Below are positions 52,052 to 61,553 of a DNA stretch of 64,000 nucleotides, one piece after another; positions within the stretch are counted from its first letter, which is position 1; each line of letters begins with the position of its first letter. Made by a program: the position numbers and the translations under genes. The stretch comes from Lewinellaceae bacterium. Its GTDB lineage: Bacteria > Bacteroidota > Bacteroidia > Chitinophagales > Saprospiraceae. The stretch lies in contig JACJXW010000010.1 in NCBI GenBank assembly GCA_020636405.1, forward strand, positions 62,001 to 126,000, in the 5' to 3' direction. The notes beneath the pieces were generated by a model that worked only from the letters and a program-made list of their open reading frames with translations, searched no databases and was not told the DNA's origin.

Positions 52052-53332
52052 TTAGTCCAATATTTCGAACCCTGTATAGCTTTGCAAGGCCTTTGGAATA
52101 ACAATTCCTTCGGCAGTTTGGTTGTTCTCCAGCAGCGCCGCTACGATGCGCGCCAGGGCCAGAGCACTGCCGTTGAGGGTATGGGCCAGGCGGGTGGCCT
52201 TACTGCCATCGCGGAAGCGGAGTTTCATGCGGTTACTCTGGTAGGTTTCGAAGTTGGAAACGGAGCTTACCTCCAGCCAGCGTTGCTGGGCAGCCGAATA
52301 GACTTCGAAGTCGAAAGTCAGTGCAGAGGTAAAGCCCAGGTCGCCGCCACACAGGCGCAGGATGCGGAAGGGCAGTTCGAGCTTCTTCAATACCCCCTCG
52401 ACATGGGCCAGCATTTCGAAGAGGGTATCGTACGACTTATCCGGATGCTGAAACTGTACGATCTCTACTTTGTCAAACTGGTGCACCCGGTTCAGCCCTC
52501 TAACGTGAGCGCCATAAGAACCGGCTTCGCGGCGGAAGCAGGGCGTATACCCCGTCAGTTTGATGGGAAAGTCCTTTTCCTCCAGAATAACATCGCGGTA
52601 GATGTTGGTCAGCGGCACCTCAGCAGTTGGAATGAGATAGAGGTTATCCCGTTCTACCGTGTACATCTGCCCTTCCTTATCCGGAAGTTGGCCGGTAGCC
52701 CGGGCCGTTTCTTCATTGACCAGCAGCGGGGGCATGATCTCTTCATATCCTGCTTTGACAGCTTCGTCCAGGAAGAAGGAGATCAGGGCGCGCTGCAGGC
52801 GGGCGCCTTTCCCTCTATAGACGGGGAATCCGGACCCGGTGATCTTGGTGCCCAGTTCCAGGTCAAAAATGTTGTACTTCTGAGCCAGCTCCCAGTGCGG
52901 GAGGGCGCCTTCTGCAAGCTGCGGGAGGCCGCCTGTCCAGGGTTTGTACACTTCATTGTCCTGCTCGGCACTTCCGGCGGGCACCGATTCATGAGGGATG
53001 TTGGGTACTTTATATAACTCTTCGTTCAGCGCCTCTATAGTGGACTTGAGCAGTTCTTCCAGTTTAGATGCCCGGTCTTTCAGGTGGGAAACACGCTCAC
53101 GCATGGCTTCGGCCTCTTCCTTCTTGCCTTGTTTGAACAAACCGCCGATCTCTTTAGAGAGCTGGTTCCGCTCGGCAAGAAGGCTGTCGAGCTCCGTCTG
53201 CGTTTCCTTACGGGTGTCGTCAAGCCGGAGGATCTCGTTGATTATTTCCAGTTCCTGCTCACCAAAATTTCTGATCTTCAAGCCCTGAAGAACACGTTCC
53301 TTATTCGCTCTGATAAAATGGAGTTCAAGCAT
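52052..53332 (-). CDS. serS: Seryl-tRNA synthetase
   Basis: 426 aa class II enzyme, charges tRNA-Ser (and tRNA-Sec). The N-terminal coiled-coil arm is about 30-100 ('LLAERNQLSKEIGGLFKQGK'). Motif 2 includes 'TPCFRREAGSYGAHVRGLNR' and motif 3 'THLNGSALALARI...' read here as 'HTLNGSALALARIVAALLEN'. The 'ELGTKITGSGFPVYRG' segment and 'LIPTAEVPLTNIYRD' are standard. Full length. It is divergent from rho with a shared promoter region (53413-53452). Confidence 0.97.
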   Translation of the reverse strand: MLELHFIRANKERVLQGLKIRNFGEQELEIINEILRLDDTRKETQTELDSLLAERNQLSKEIGGLFKQGKKEEAEAMRERVSHLKDRASKLEELLKSTIEALNEELYKVPNIPHESVPAGSAEQDNEVYKPWTGGLPQLAEGALPHWELAQKYNIFDLELGTKITGSGFPVYRGKGARLQRALISFFLDEAVKAGYEEIMPPLLVNEETARATGQLPDKEGQMYTVERDNLYLIPTAEVPLTNIYRDVILEEKDFPIKLTGYTPCFRREAGSYGAHVRGLNRVHQFDKVEIVQFQHPDKSYDTLFEMLAHVEGVLKKLELPFRILRLCGGDLGFTSALTFDFEVYSAAQQRWLEVSSVSNFETYQSNRMKLRFRDGSKATRLAHTLNGSALALARIVAALLENNQTAEGIVIPKALQSYTGFEILD

Positions 53333-53412
53333 GATGCTGTATTGATTACAGTTTGGTTTAGAAAAGAAGTTGGGGATTGAACTTTTGAGAAAAGTTTTGG
53401 TTACATTTTTTG

Positions 53413-53420
53413 CAAAGATA
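53413..53420 (-). promoter_or_regulatory. serS promoter box
   Basis: TATCTTTG on the minus strand, an exact TAnnTTTG match; a TTT lies 19 bases further upstream in place of the usual TTG. The start would be near 53406, about 75 bases before the serS ATG. Confidence 0.45.
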
Positions 53421-53423
53421 CTA

Positions 53424-53452
53424 TTTGAATTTAAAAATTAAATGTATTTTTG
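53424..53452 (+). promoter_or_regulatory. rho promoter
   Basis: TTTG (53424-53427), 17-base spacer and TATTTTTG (53445-53452), an exact match. Transcription would start near 53458, leaving an untranslated leader of about 250 bases before rho. The serS box lies back to back with it, only four bases away. Confidence 0.55.
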
Positions 53453-53708
53453 TTGCGACGAAAGCGTAATGGCACACCATAACGTCCTAACGCCTTATAG
53501 CATTTCTTGAGGTGTTTTCACTCTCTATCCTGCTATTTCCCACTTTGATCAAGAAGGGTTGTCGGGCCACAAGAGGAAAAGTTCTGGAGGTTTTCAATGG
53601 TTTGTGAACTCACGAGTCCCCACTTTTTTCCGCTATATTCTCTGACATCAATTTCATTTTTTTCACAAGAACAAGATTCTTACTAAAAAACATACAAGCA
53701 AGTATATT

Positions 53709-55358
53709 ATGTTGGATATATCACAATTGAACTACATGCTTGTCCCCGAGCTAAGAGAGCTGGCCGAGCAGATCGGGCTCAGTGGTTACAAACGGCTCAA
53801 TAAACAGGAACTGATCTATAAGATCCTGGATCATCAGGCTGCTTCTGGCGATGCTGATGAAGGGGACAGCGACAACGAAAAGGACAATCCTCCAAACGGC
53901 AAACAAACCAAAAAACGCATAGAAAGGCGCCCTCAACCCGAAAAGACCCCTGTTTCATCTGATAACGATGATGATAACGATGATGATGATGACAACGACA
54001 ATGAGGACGAAGCCGAAAACCTCTCCCGCAACAGGGCCCGCCGTGTGGTAAAAATAGCCGAGGACGGGCCGTCCGAAAGGAAAAGCGACAGCTTCGAGGA
54101 AGAAGAGGACGAAGAGGGCCGGCGCCGGCAGCATCGCGCCAGAGGCAATGACAACCCAAGCCGGGAACAGGAAAGTGAACCCCGCGGGCGCAGAGCCCAA
54201 CCCCGCCAAAAAGAAGAAGAGTCTTTCGACATCGAACTCGATGGCATCATCGAAGGAGAAGGCATCCTGGAAATGATGCCCGATGGCTATGGTTTCCTGC
54301 GCTCTTCCGACTATAATTACCTGACTTCACCGGACGATATCTACGTCTCCCCTTCTCAGATCAAGCTCTTTGGCCTGCGCACTGGCGATACGGTCCGCGG
54401 CGCTATTCGCCCGCCAAAGGAAGGAGAAAAATACTTCGCCCTGCTGCGCGTATCCAAGATCAACGGACTTGACCCCCAGGATATTCGCGACCGGGTGCCG
54501 TTTGACTACCTTACGCCGCTTTTCCCCCACGAGAAATTCAGGCTGACCAGTTCCCCGACCGGCAGAGATATCGGCAACCGCATGATCGACCTTTTCACCC
54601 CAATTGGTAAAGGGCAGCGTGGCCTGATCGTGGCACAACCCAAAACGGGTAAAACTTTCCTGCTGAAGGATATCGCCAATGCCATTGCAAAAAATCACCC
54701 GGAGTGCTATCTGATCGTTCTCCTCATCGATGAACGCCCGGAGGAAGTTACAGATATGAAGCGCAGCGTGAACGCTGAAGTGGTCGCCTCCACCTTCGAC
54801 GAACCTGCCGACAACCACGTGCGTGTCGCCGGTATAGTGTTGGAAAAGGCCAAGCGACTGGTTGAAAGCGGCCACGATGTGGTTATCTTGCTGGATTCCA
54901 TAACCCGCCTGGCACGCGCCTACAACACCGTGGCCCCTGCCAGCGGTAAAGTGCTTTCGGGCGGTGTGGAAGCCAATGCACTCCACAAGCCCAAGAAATT
55001 CTTTGGCGCCGCCCGTAATATTGAAGATGGCGGATCACTGACCATCCTGGCCACCGCTCTGATCGATACGGGCTCCAAGATGGACGGCGTGATCTTTGAA
55101 GAATTCAAAGGTACCGGCAACATGGAACTGCAGCTCGACCGCAACCTGTCCAACAAGCGGATGTTCCCGGCTATCGACCTCACCAAGTCGAGCACCCGCC
55201 GCGAAGACCTGCTGCTGGACAAAGATACCCTCCAGCGTATGTTCATTCTCCGCAACCACCTTGCGGATATGAAACCCGACGAGGCATTCGAATTCCTGCG
55301 TAAGCACATGGTTGGTACAACCAGCAATGAAGAGTTCCTTACCTCTATGAATGGCTAA
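53709..55358 (+). CDS. rho: Transcription termination factor Rho
   Basis: 549 aa. The N-terminal Rho_N SAP-like domain ('LRELAEQIGLSGYKRLNKQE', 1-45) is followed by an insert of about 130 residues, very acidic then Arg/Glu-rich. The RNA-binding cold-shock domain is at about 178-255 ('GEGILEMMPDGYGFLRSSDY'). The motor has the Walker A 'AQPKTGKTFLLKDI' (QPKTGKT), Walker B 'VVILLDSITRLARAYNT' and the R-loop region 'TGNMELQLDR'. Its full length exceeds the E. coli protein (419 aa) through the insert, as is usual in Bacteroidota. The 250-base leader suggests feedback control, as known for rho elsewhere. Confidence 0.96.
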   Translation: MLDISQLNYMLVPELRELAEQIGLSGYKRLNKQELIYKILDHQAASGDADEGDSDNEKDNPPNGKQTKKRIERRPQPEKTPVSSDNDDDNDDDDDNDNEDEAENLSRNRARRVVKIAEDGPSERKSDSFEEEEDEEGRRRQHRARGNDNPSREQESEPRGRRAQPRQKEEESFDIELDGIIEGEGILEMMPDGYGFLRSSDYNYLTSPDDIYVSPSQIKLFGLRTGDTVRGAIRPPKEGEKYFALLRVSKINGLDPQDIRDRVPFDYLTPLFPHEKFRLTSSPTGRDIGNRMIDLFTPIGKGQRGLIVAQPKTGKTFLLKDIANAIAKNHPECYLIVLLIDERPEEVTDMKRSVNAEVVASTFDEPADNHVRVAGIVLEKAKRLVESGHDVVILLDSITRLARAYNTVAPASGKVLSGGVEANALHKPKKFFGAARNIEDGGSLTILATALIDTGSKMDGVIFEEFKGTGNMELQLDRNLSNKRMFPAIDLTKSSTRREDLLLDKDTLQRMFILRNHLADMKPDEAFEFLRKHMVGTTSNEEFLTSMNG

Positions 55359-55371
55359 ACGGCCCTGACTG

Positions 55372-55423
55372 AAAAAGAAAAAGCCCTCCCCTGGCCAATT
55401 TGTGGGGAGGGCTTTTTCTTTTT
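55372..55423 (+). terminator. Bidirectional terminator, rho and MscS genes
   Basis: AAAAAGAAAAAGCCCTCCCC (55372-55391) and its exact complement (55404-55423), with a 12-base loop, form a 20-base-pair palindrome with T/A runs at both ends. It sits between two convergent genes. Confidence 0.9.
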
Positions 55424-55434
55424 ATGGGCCTCTA

Positions 55435-57075
55435 CTAATCCGGGCCATTCACCCGGGCCTTATATCCGGCCAAAAAATCTTCCAGCCGTTTATCCATCGC
55501 TTCCGGCTCGGTTTGATAATGGGGAGTAGTAGCCATCGTCCCCGGAAATTCTTCAATGTGCATGGTCTGCGTAGGGAACGCAAAGCGAATACCCAGGCTA
55601 TTCGCCAGATCGAGAATACCCAGTAACACTTCGTGCCGGGCACTGAGCTCCTCCGTCCAGCTGGGTACCTCAAAAAAGATATAAAACAGAATATCAAGCG
55701 AGCTGCTGCTCATTTCATTAAGGTGGATCTCGTAATAATCTTTTCGGGTATGGGGATGGGTAGCAACGATCTCGCGCAGCCCCTTAGTAAATTTATCTAT
55801 CAGCACTGTTGGGGTATCATAAGTGATCGATATTTTGGTATTGAAGCGCCGGTAGGCCCGCAATCCGTAATTATTGACGACCATATCCGCCAGTTTTCCG
55901 TTCGGCACATAAACCAGAGAATTCGCAAAGGTGCGTACCCGGGTAGAACGAAAGCCAACCTCTTCCACCGTACCGTCAACACCAGAGAAGTTGATCCAGT
56001 CCCCAATCTGAAAGGGTTTATCCAAAAAGATGGTCATAGAACCGAACAGGTTCTTCAGGGTGTCCTGGGCTGCCAGTGCCAGTGCCAGCCCTCCGATGGA
56101 AATACCGGCGATCATCGTTGTAATGTCTACCTGTAAGACCCGCAGGATCTGTATCACCCCACCTGCCAGAAAGAAAAACTGCACTCCACGCTTGAGTACC
56201 GGCAGAAGTTGGTCGTCCATCTTGCTCTCCGTACGCCGGGTAAAGCTATCGGCATAAAACAAGAACACATCCAGGATCCGCAACAGGATATAAACCACCA
56301 GTAAGACCGAGAGTATCCTTATGGTCATTATGGCAAAACTTGCAGACTCGATGGGCAACTGAAGGATTGGCAGAAAAGCCTTAATGAGCCGTAGCACGAT
56401 GTAGACACTGGCAGTACGGGCAATCTTCCAGACCAGCTCCGGCGAAACCAGCTGTGCATGCCGCCGGTACCGGATGAAACGCCGCACCAGCGGACGAAGG
56501 AGGCGGCTTAGGGCTAAATGCACCAGGATAGCCATGGCCAGAATGGCCAATAGGCCGATGTACTGCCAGACTGCCATACCCAGAACCTCTTGCTGTCCGA
56601 ATTTGGGCAATAGGTTCAACAACAGGTCGGCGCCAAAAGGATAGACGTCTTTATGCAATTCGGGAATGAGTTGTACCGTCTCTTCCGAATAATACCACCT
56701 GGCGCCGGTTTTCTCGAGATATACCTCCGGAAGCTCCTGAGGAAACAGCGTGTAGATATTCCGGTTGGTTGTGCTGTCCTCCTGGTAGTCAGGGTTCCGG
56801 GGCAATTTGTTCAGGATCACTTTAAGCCCTTTGCCATCCAACACCTGTTTGAGTTGAATGGCCAGCCGAACGGCTTGGGCACTATCCTGGACGCCATAGA
56901 GTGTGCGGGCCGCTACCTCCGGCTGGTAAGTCTCCGGCTGGAGATAGTACAAGTGTACCCAGACGGTGTTGTGGGGCGTTTCAAGGGTTACCGGTACTTC
57001 CCCGCTTTGGCCTTTTCCGTACAGAAAGGAGAGGCAGAGCAATGCTGAAACGGCCAACAATTTTTTGGTAAGCAT
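55435..57075 (-). CDS. Large MscS-type mechanosensitive channel
   Basis: 546 aa. A signal peptide (about 1-22) and a periplasmic region of about 150 residues, with 'LHKDVYPFGADLLLNLLPKF', precede at least four membrane helices (for example 'VWQYIGLLAILAMAILVHLA'). The MscS core is at about 325-470: the pore helix 'ISIGGLALALAAQDTLKN', then 'LFGSMTIFLDKPFQIGDWI' and 'GFRSTRVRTFANSLVYVPN'. It gates in response to membrane tension or acts in ion and turgor control. The extra N-terminal domain is typical of the larger MscS relatives. It converges with rho. Confidence 0.93.
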   Translation of the reverse strand: MLTKKLLAVSALLCLSFLYGKGQSGEVPVTLETPHNTVWVHLYYLQPETYQPEVAARTLYGVQDSAQAVRLAIQLKQVLDGKGLKVILNKLPRNPDYQEDSTTNRNIYTLFPQELPEVYLEKTGARWYYSEETVQLIPELHKDVYPFGADLLLNLLPKFGQQEVLGMAVWQYIGLLAILAMAILVHLALSRLLRPLVRRFIRYRRHAQLVSPELVWKIARTASVYIVLRLIKAFLPILQLPIESASFAIMTIRILSVLLVVYILLRILDVFLFYADSFTRRTESKMDDQLLPVLKRGVQFFFLAGGVIQILRVLQVDITTMIAGISIGGLALALAAQDTLKNLFGSMTIFLDKPFQIGDWINFSGVDGTVEEVGFRSTRVRTFANSLVYVPNGKLADMVVNNYGLRAYRRFNTKISITYDTPTVLIDKFTKGLREIVATHPHTRKDYYEIHLNEMSSSSLDILFYIFFEVPSWTEELSARHEVLLGILDLANSLGIRFAFPTQTMHIEEFPGTMATTPHYQTEPEAMDKRLEDFLAGYKARVNGPD

Positions 57076-57314
57076 AAGTATTGCCGTTTTGGTGGGTTGT
57101 AAAGGTAATGTCTTTTAAACAAAAGGCGGCGTATACCGGACTACTATAAGTGCCATTTTGTCAGTGCGGCTGTCGTTTTTTTTCGTCCTGTTTCCCCTTT
57201 GCCCAGTTGGCATTCGATTTGTAAGTGCATGAATTGAGATGCGGAAGATCGGTTTTACGTGACCGCACATGTCTAGTCAATTGTCAAACCAATTCTTAAA
57301 ACCACAGCTGAAAT

Positions 57315-57602
57315 ATGAGCAAAATAACTTTCAAACCGATCAATGACCGGGTGGTCGTCAAACCGCTCCCGGCAGAGGAAAAGACCAAAGGCGGTATTAT
57401 TATTCCGGACACCGCTAAGGAAAAGCCCCAACAGGGCGAGGTAATTGCCGTTGGCCCGGGCAAAGAAGGCGTCAAGCTGAATGTAAACGTTGGTGACCGC
57501 GTGCTTTACGGAAAATACTCAGGCCAGGAGCTGAGCTACAACGGCGACGAATACCTCATCATGCGTGAGGACGACATCCTGGTAATAGTAGGTGAAAACT
57601 AA
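57315..57602 (+). CDS. groES: Co-chaperonin GroES
   Basis: 95 aa, full length. The mobile loop and cap are recognisable: 'NDRVVVKPLPAEEKTKGGII' at the start and 'GDRVLYGKYSGQELSYNGDE' near the end, finishing 'ILVIVGEN'. It caps GroEL during folding. groEL begins 48 bases downstream in the same operon. No CIRCE inverted repeat is visible upstream; regulation is probably by another route. Confidence 0.97.
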   Translation: MSKITFKPINDRVVVKPLPAEEKTKGGIIIPDTAKEKPQQGEVIAVGPGKEGVKLNVNVGDRVLYGKYSGQELSYNGDEYLIMREDDILVIVGEN

Positions 57603-57650
57603 TTTCGAACCGAGAACAATCTATTCCTAATCCAAAAAAAGACTATTCTC

Positions 57651-59285
57651 ATGGCAGCAAAAGAAATTACCTTAGGCAACCACGCCCGCGAGCATATCAA
57701 AGCAGGCATTGACAAACTGGCCAATGCCGTCAAAGTGACCCTTGGCCCCAAAGGGCGCAACGTCATCATCCAGAAGAGTTTCGGCGCTCCCAAGGTGACC
57801 AAGGACGGAGTGAGCGTAGCCAAAGAGGTCGAACTGCCCGACCCGCTGGAAAACATGGGCGCCCAGATGGCCAAAGAAGTCGCCAGCAAAACGGCGGACG
57901 TCGCCGGAGACGGTACCACCACCGCCACGGTACTGGCCCAGGCCCTGATCAACGCCGGCCTGAAAAACGTCGCTTCCGGCGCCAATCCGATCGACCTCAA
58001 ACGAGGCATCGACAAGGCCGTTAAAATTGTCGTAGACAACCTCCGGGAGCAAGCCGAATCGGTGAGCGGCAATTTTGACAAGATCCGTCAGGTAGGCACG
58101 GTTTCCGCCAACAATGACGAGGAGATCGGCAACCTGATCGCCGACGCTATGGAACGGGTGAGCACCGATGGAGTGATCACAGTTGAAGAGGCCAAAGGTA
58201 CGGAGACCTACGTCGAAGAAGTAAGTGGTATGCAGTTCGACCGCGGTTATCTGTCGCCCTACTTCGCCACCAATACCGAGCAGATGACGGCAGAATACGA
58301 CGATCCGCTCATCCTGGTCCACGATAAGAAGATCTCTAATGTCAAGGACATTATCCCGGTACTCGAGGCCGCTGCCCAGGATGGAAAGCCCCTGCTGATC
58401 ATTGCCGAAGACATTGAGGGCACTGCCCTGGGCACCCTGGTCGTCAACCGCCTGCGCGGCACCCTGCAGGTTGTAGCGGTCAAGGCTCCTGGTTTTGGCG
58501 ACCGCCGCAAGGCCATGCTGGAAGACATCGCCGTGCTGACCGGCGCCACTGTGATCAGTGAAGAGCGGGGTTATAAGCTGGAAAATGCCGGCATTGAACA
58601 CCTCGGCCGTTGCGAAAAGATCAAAGTAGATAAGGACAATACAACCATCGTTGGAGGTAAAGGCGACGAGGCCGTGGTTCAGGCCCGCATCAGCCAGATC
58701 AAAGCCCAGATCGAGAACACCACTTCCGACTACGATCGCGAAAAGCTGCAGGAGCGCCTCGCCAAACTGGCCGGCGGTGTGGCTGTCCTGCACGTAGGCG
58801 CCGCCACCGAAGTAGAAATGAAGGAGAAAAAGGACCGCGTAGACGACGCCCTGCACGCCACCCGGGCCGCTGTTGAAGAAGGCATCGTAGCCGGCGGCGG
58901 TGTGGCCTATGTGCGCGCTATCAATGCCCTGCGCAAGGTGAAGTTCGACAATGAAGACGAATTCATCGGCGCCGGTATCGTGAGCAAGGCCCTGGAGGCA
59001 CCGCTGCGCACGATTGCCGAAAATGCCGGCGTTGAAGGAAGTGTAGTACTGCAAAAAGTGCTGGATGAAAAGGGCGCCTTCGGCTACAACGCCCGCACTG
59101 GGGCCTACGAAGACCTGAAGAAGGCCGGCGTGATCGACCCGGCTAAGGTGGCCAGGGTTGCCATCGAAAATGCCGCTTCCATCGCCGGCATGGTGCTGAT
59201 GACCGCATGCGCCATCAACGACGTGCCCGAAAAAAAGAAGGAAGGAGCACCCGCCGGCGCCGGCATGTATGATGACATGATGTAA
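57651..59285 (+). CDS. groEL: Chaperonin GroEL
   Basis: 544 aa ATP-dependent chaperonin. The equatorial ATP-binding residues appear in 'VTLGPKGRNVIIQKSFGAP', 'AGDGTTTATVLAQALINAGL' and 'GGGVAYVRAINALRKV'. The apical and intermediate sequences are typical ('MQFDRGYLSPYFATN', 'APGFGDRRKAMLEDIAVLTG'). The C-terminus ends 'AGAGMYDDMM' instead of the long GGM repeat. It follows groES in the usual groESL operon and is presumably essential. Confidence 0.98.
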   Translation: MAAKEITLGNHAREHIKAGIDKLANAVKVTLGPKGRNVIIQKSFGAPKVTKDGVSVAKEVELPDPLENMGAQMAKEVASKTADVAGDGTTTATVLAQALINAGLKNVASGANPIDLKRGIDKAVKIVVDNLREQAESVSGNFDKIRQVGTVSANNDEEIGNLIADAMERVSTDGVITVEEAKGTETYVEEVSGMQFDRGYLSPYFATNTEQMTAEYDDPLILVHDKKISNVKDIIPVLEAAAQDGKPLLIIAEDIEGTALGTLVVNRLRGTLQVVAVKAPGFGDRRKAMLEDIAVLTGATVISEERGYKLENAGIEHLGRCEKIKVDKDNTTIVGGKGDEAVVQARISQIKAQIENTTSDYDREKLQERLAKLAGGVAVLHVGAATEVEMKEKKDRVDDALHATRAAVEEGIVAGGGVAYVRAINALRKVKFDNEDEFIGAGIVSKALEAPLRTIAENAGVEGSVVLQKVLDEKGAFGYNARTGAYEDLKKAGVIDPAKVARVAIENAASIAGMVLMTACAINDVPEKKKEGAPAGAGMYDDMM

Positions 59286-59304
59286 GCGCCCGGTTACAAA
59301 AATG

Positions 59305-60207
59305 TTACAGGAGTAAGCCTTTAAGCTTACTCCTCCAGGTCCCCGGTTTGGAATCGCCATCCTCACCGGGGATCTCCTTTTCAGTTGCTCCGGTTTCCGG
59401 GCGCCTCATTGTACCCTGCTGCACCACCTCCAGAATAGCCATGAGTTTATCCATTTTTCTGCAGGCGTGTTCGTAGCCGGCCTGGTAGATCTCATCCACC
59501 TTTTTTGTGTCAAAGATCCCGAACTGCCAGAGTGTCGAAGGAGCAAAGACCAGGTCGCACCATTTAAATTTGTACACCGACACGGCCATGAAACTCAGGT
59601 CGCTGGCCCGGTTGATCAACTGCAGTGTGCTGGCCAGCTCGCTCTTTTCCAGGGGCTTTTTCAACGACACAAAACTGCCCAGTAGTACGTCACATTGCCC
59701 CACCAGGGGCTCTACTGGGAAGTTGTTCATCGTACCGCCGTCGATGTACCAGTTCTCCCCGATCTCCACCGGCGTAAAGACCCCGGGGATGGCGGCGGAA
59801 GCCAACAGGGGGCGCACCAGTTCGCCGGAAGAAAAATAGCGGATATTACCCTGCAGCACATCCGTCACACAAATGTGTAGCTTTTTGGAAAGTGTTTCAA
59901 AGGTATGCTCCTGCAGCCAGGGCTCGAACAACTCGGCGTATTTGTCGGAGTCCAGCATACCTGGCTTGCTGTGGGCCAGATGCTTCCACTGGAAGATGTT
60001 GCCGGCGTTGACTTTGAAAAACTCCAGGATCTCCTCCGGCCCATGTCCGGCAGCATAGAGCACTCCCGCCATCGCCCCGGCGCTGCTGCCTGAAAGCCGG
60101 GTAACCTTAATTCCACTTTCTTCCATAGCCTTAAAGACACCGGCGTGAGCCGCCCCGCGAACCCCGCCGCCGGAGAGCGCTATCCCAATTTCTGGCTGTT
60201 GTTTCAT
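59305..60207 (-). CDS. Patatin-like phospholipase
   Basis: 300 aa. The phospholipase A-type patatin domain covers about 8-200: oxyanion hole 'LSGGGVRGAAHAGV', nucleophile Ser in 'GSSAGAM' (G-x-S-x-G) and catalytic Asp in 'DGGTMNNFPVEPL' (D-G-G). No signal peptide, so intracellular; it hydrolyses acyl esters of phospholipids or related lipids. The stop codon overlaps the hairpin at 59310. Family resemblance is to the RssA/YchK-type patatins. Confidence 0.93.
   Translation of the reverse strand: MKQQPEIGIALSGGGVRGAAHAGVFKAMEESGIKVTRLSGSSAGAMAGVLYAAGHGPEEILEFFKVNAGNIFQWKHLAHSKPGMLDSDKYAELFEPWLQEHTFETLSKKLHICVTDVLQGNIRYFSSGELVRPLLASAAIPGVFTPVEIGENWYIDGGTMNNFPVEPLVGQCDVLLGSFVSLKKPLEKSELASTLQLINRASDLSFMAVSVYKFKWCDLVFAPSTLWQFGIFDTKKVDEIYQAGYEHACRKMDKLMAILEVVQQGTMRRPETGATEKEIPGEDGDSKPGTWRSKLKGLLL
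59310..59333. terminator. Hairpin between groEL and the patatin gene
   Basis: GGAGTAAGC (59310-59318), six-base loop, GCTTACTCC (59325-59333). It overlaps the last codons of the patatin gene on the minus strand and follows groEL by 25 bases. No T run. Confidence 0.5.
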
Positions 60208-60333
60208 CGGTTTCTATTTCCTTTTAAACAAAACTGGAGGACAGATGGGTGAATTGTTGCTGAAGATGCATTTTATACTGCTTTGTTTCTATAATATTAA
60301 GCCGCAATGCAAAGTAGTATTTGATCATACGTT

Positions 60334-61401
60334 TCATTCTTTAGGGACTCTGCCAGAATACGCCCGCTCCAACATCTCCTCCAGCCCCTCCCTGGCCAGC
60401 GGCTTGGGGTTCGGATAAGGATTAGCGAGCATCAGCTCAACCGCTTGGGGTATATCCTCCTTTTTAAAGCCGATCTCTTTCAGGGTAGTGGGCGCCCCCA
60501 TACCGGCAGCCAGTTCCATTAGTGCCTGGGGGGGGTAGCTGTGATCGAGGGCTTTTTTCAAATCCTCCCGGATGGTATCGGAGAGCGCCTCCCACTGGTA
60601 CTCCAACACATAGGCCTGCAGGACGGTATGCACCCCGGAGTGCTCCATTCCGAAGCTCCCCCCAAGAACATGGGCAGCTTTGTGGTGCAGCGCCATGGAT
60701 ACTTCACACAGCCCTTTGCCTGCCAGGAAAGCGCCGAAGAGTAGAAACTCGTTGGCCTCCGGAGAAAGTGCTTTTTCCCGGCCGAGGTGCTGCATTCCCA
60801 ATCGCAGCCTGTCCATACCCAGCAGGGAATTGTGATAGGTGATGGGATTCGAATCGAAGGCATAAACAGCTTCCATAAGGTGAGCCATAGCGTTCATGGC
60901 GCTGGTGGCCGCCAATGCAACCGGCATACCGGTGGTAAGTTCAGGGTCGTAGATGACACATCGCGGTAATACACGGGCATCTCTACCTGTTCTTTTCCCT
61001 TGCGGAGTAGTTTTACCCCAGATGTTCGTCATTTCTGAGCCTGAGTAAGTGGTGGGCAGGGCCACAATAGGAGTTCCGGTTTCCAAAGCGAGGGCCTTGG
61101 CCAGCCCAATAGCGGAACCGCCTCCGATGGCAACCAGCACGTCTGACTGCGCCTTGTGAAAAGCCGCCAGTGCCTTTTCTACTAAATACTCGGGTACATG
61201 CTGAATGACTTCCGGGAAATGGAACAAACTATCCGCACCCCGGTGCTGTTCCAGTTCGCTTAACTGCTTTCTTGCCCGGAGACTGGCGATCACAAAAGTT
61301 TTCTGGAATGGGCGCAGGACGTCCGGCAGGACGGCCTTTTTCCCGCGGCCGAAGTAAACCTTATTAGGCAGCGAGGTATATTCAAAATCCAACTGGCTCA
61401 T
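60334..61401 (-). CDS. Iron-containing alcohol dehydrogenase, maleylacetate-reductase branch
   Basis: 355 aa, NAD(P)-linked group III dehydrogenase. The nucleotide-binding part has 'DVLVAIGGGSAIGLAKALAL'. Metal-binding histidines are visible in 'NAMAHLMEAVYAF', 'ALHHKAAHVLG' and 'EHSGVHTVLQAY'. The 'PTTYSGSEMTNIWG' loop and general length (about 350) match maleylacetate reductases, which act in ring-cleavage pathways, but no other pathway gene is in the window, so the substrate is uncertain. Monocistronic, divergent from the ARH lipoprotein gene. Confidence 0.85.
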   Translation of the reverse strand: MSQLDFEYTSLPNKVYFGRGKKAVLPDVLRPFQKTFVIASLRARKQLSELEQHRGADSLFHFPEVIQHVPEYLVEKALAAFHKAQSDVLVAIGGGSAIGLAKALALETGTPIVALPTTYSGSEMTNIWGKTTPQGKRTGRDARVLPRCVIYDPELTTGMPVALAATSAMNAMAHLMEAVYAFDSNPITYHNSLLGMDRLRLGMQHLGREKALSPEANEFLLFGAFLAGKGLCEVSMALHHKAAHVLGGSFGMEHSGVHTVLQAYVLEYQWEALSDTIREDLKKALDHSYPPQALMELAAGMGAPTTLKEIGFKKEDIPQAVELMLANPYPNPKPLAREGLEEMLERAYSGRVPKE

Positions 61402-61553
61402 CGTATTTTTTTATCTTGCTTAAGGCACGAAGCTGCCTTATCTACAACTTAGGCATAAAGATAGGATTTGCGCTCTAAAACCGTTTCAGCCAGGGAAATG
61501 AAGCAGGTACCAGCCATTTCGGCATCTTTAAAAAAAGTAAAATAGCAATAAAC

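Noticed and set aside
52082..53017. Open frame of 311 codons opposite serS
   Set aside because: Complement of conserved synthetase motifs; no independent evidence.
57076..57314. CIRCE/HrcA operator before groES
   Set aside because: No TTAGCACTC...GAGTGCTAA-type inverted repeat is present in the upstream 240 bases.
57672..59366. Long open frame (about 560 codons) on the minus strand opposite groEL
   Set aside because: It mirrors the coding strand of a highly conserved gene with high GC third positions, and has no recognisable domain.
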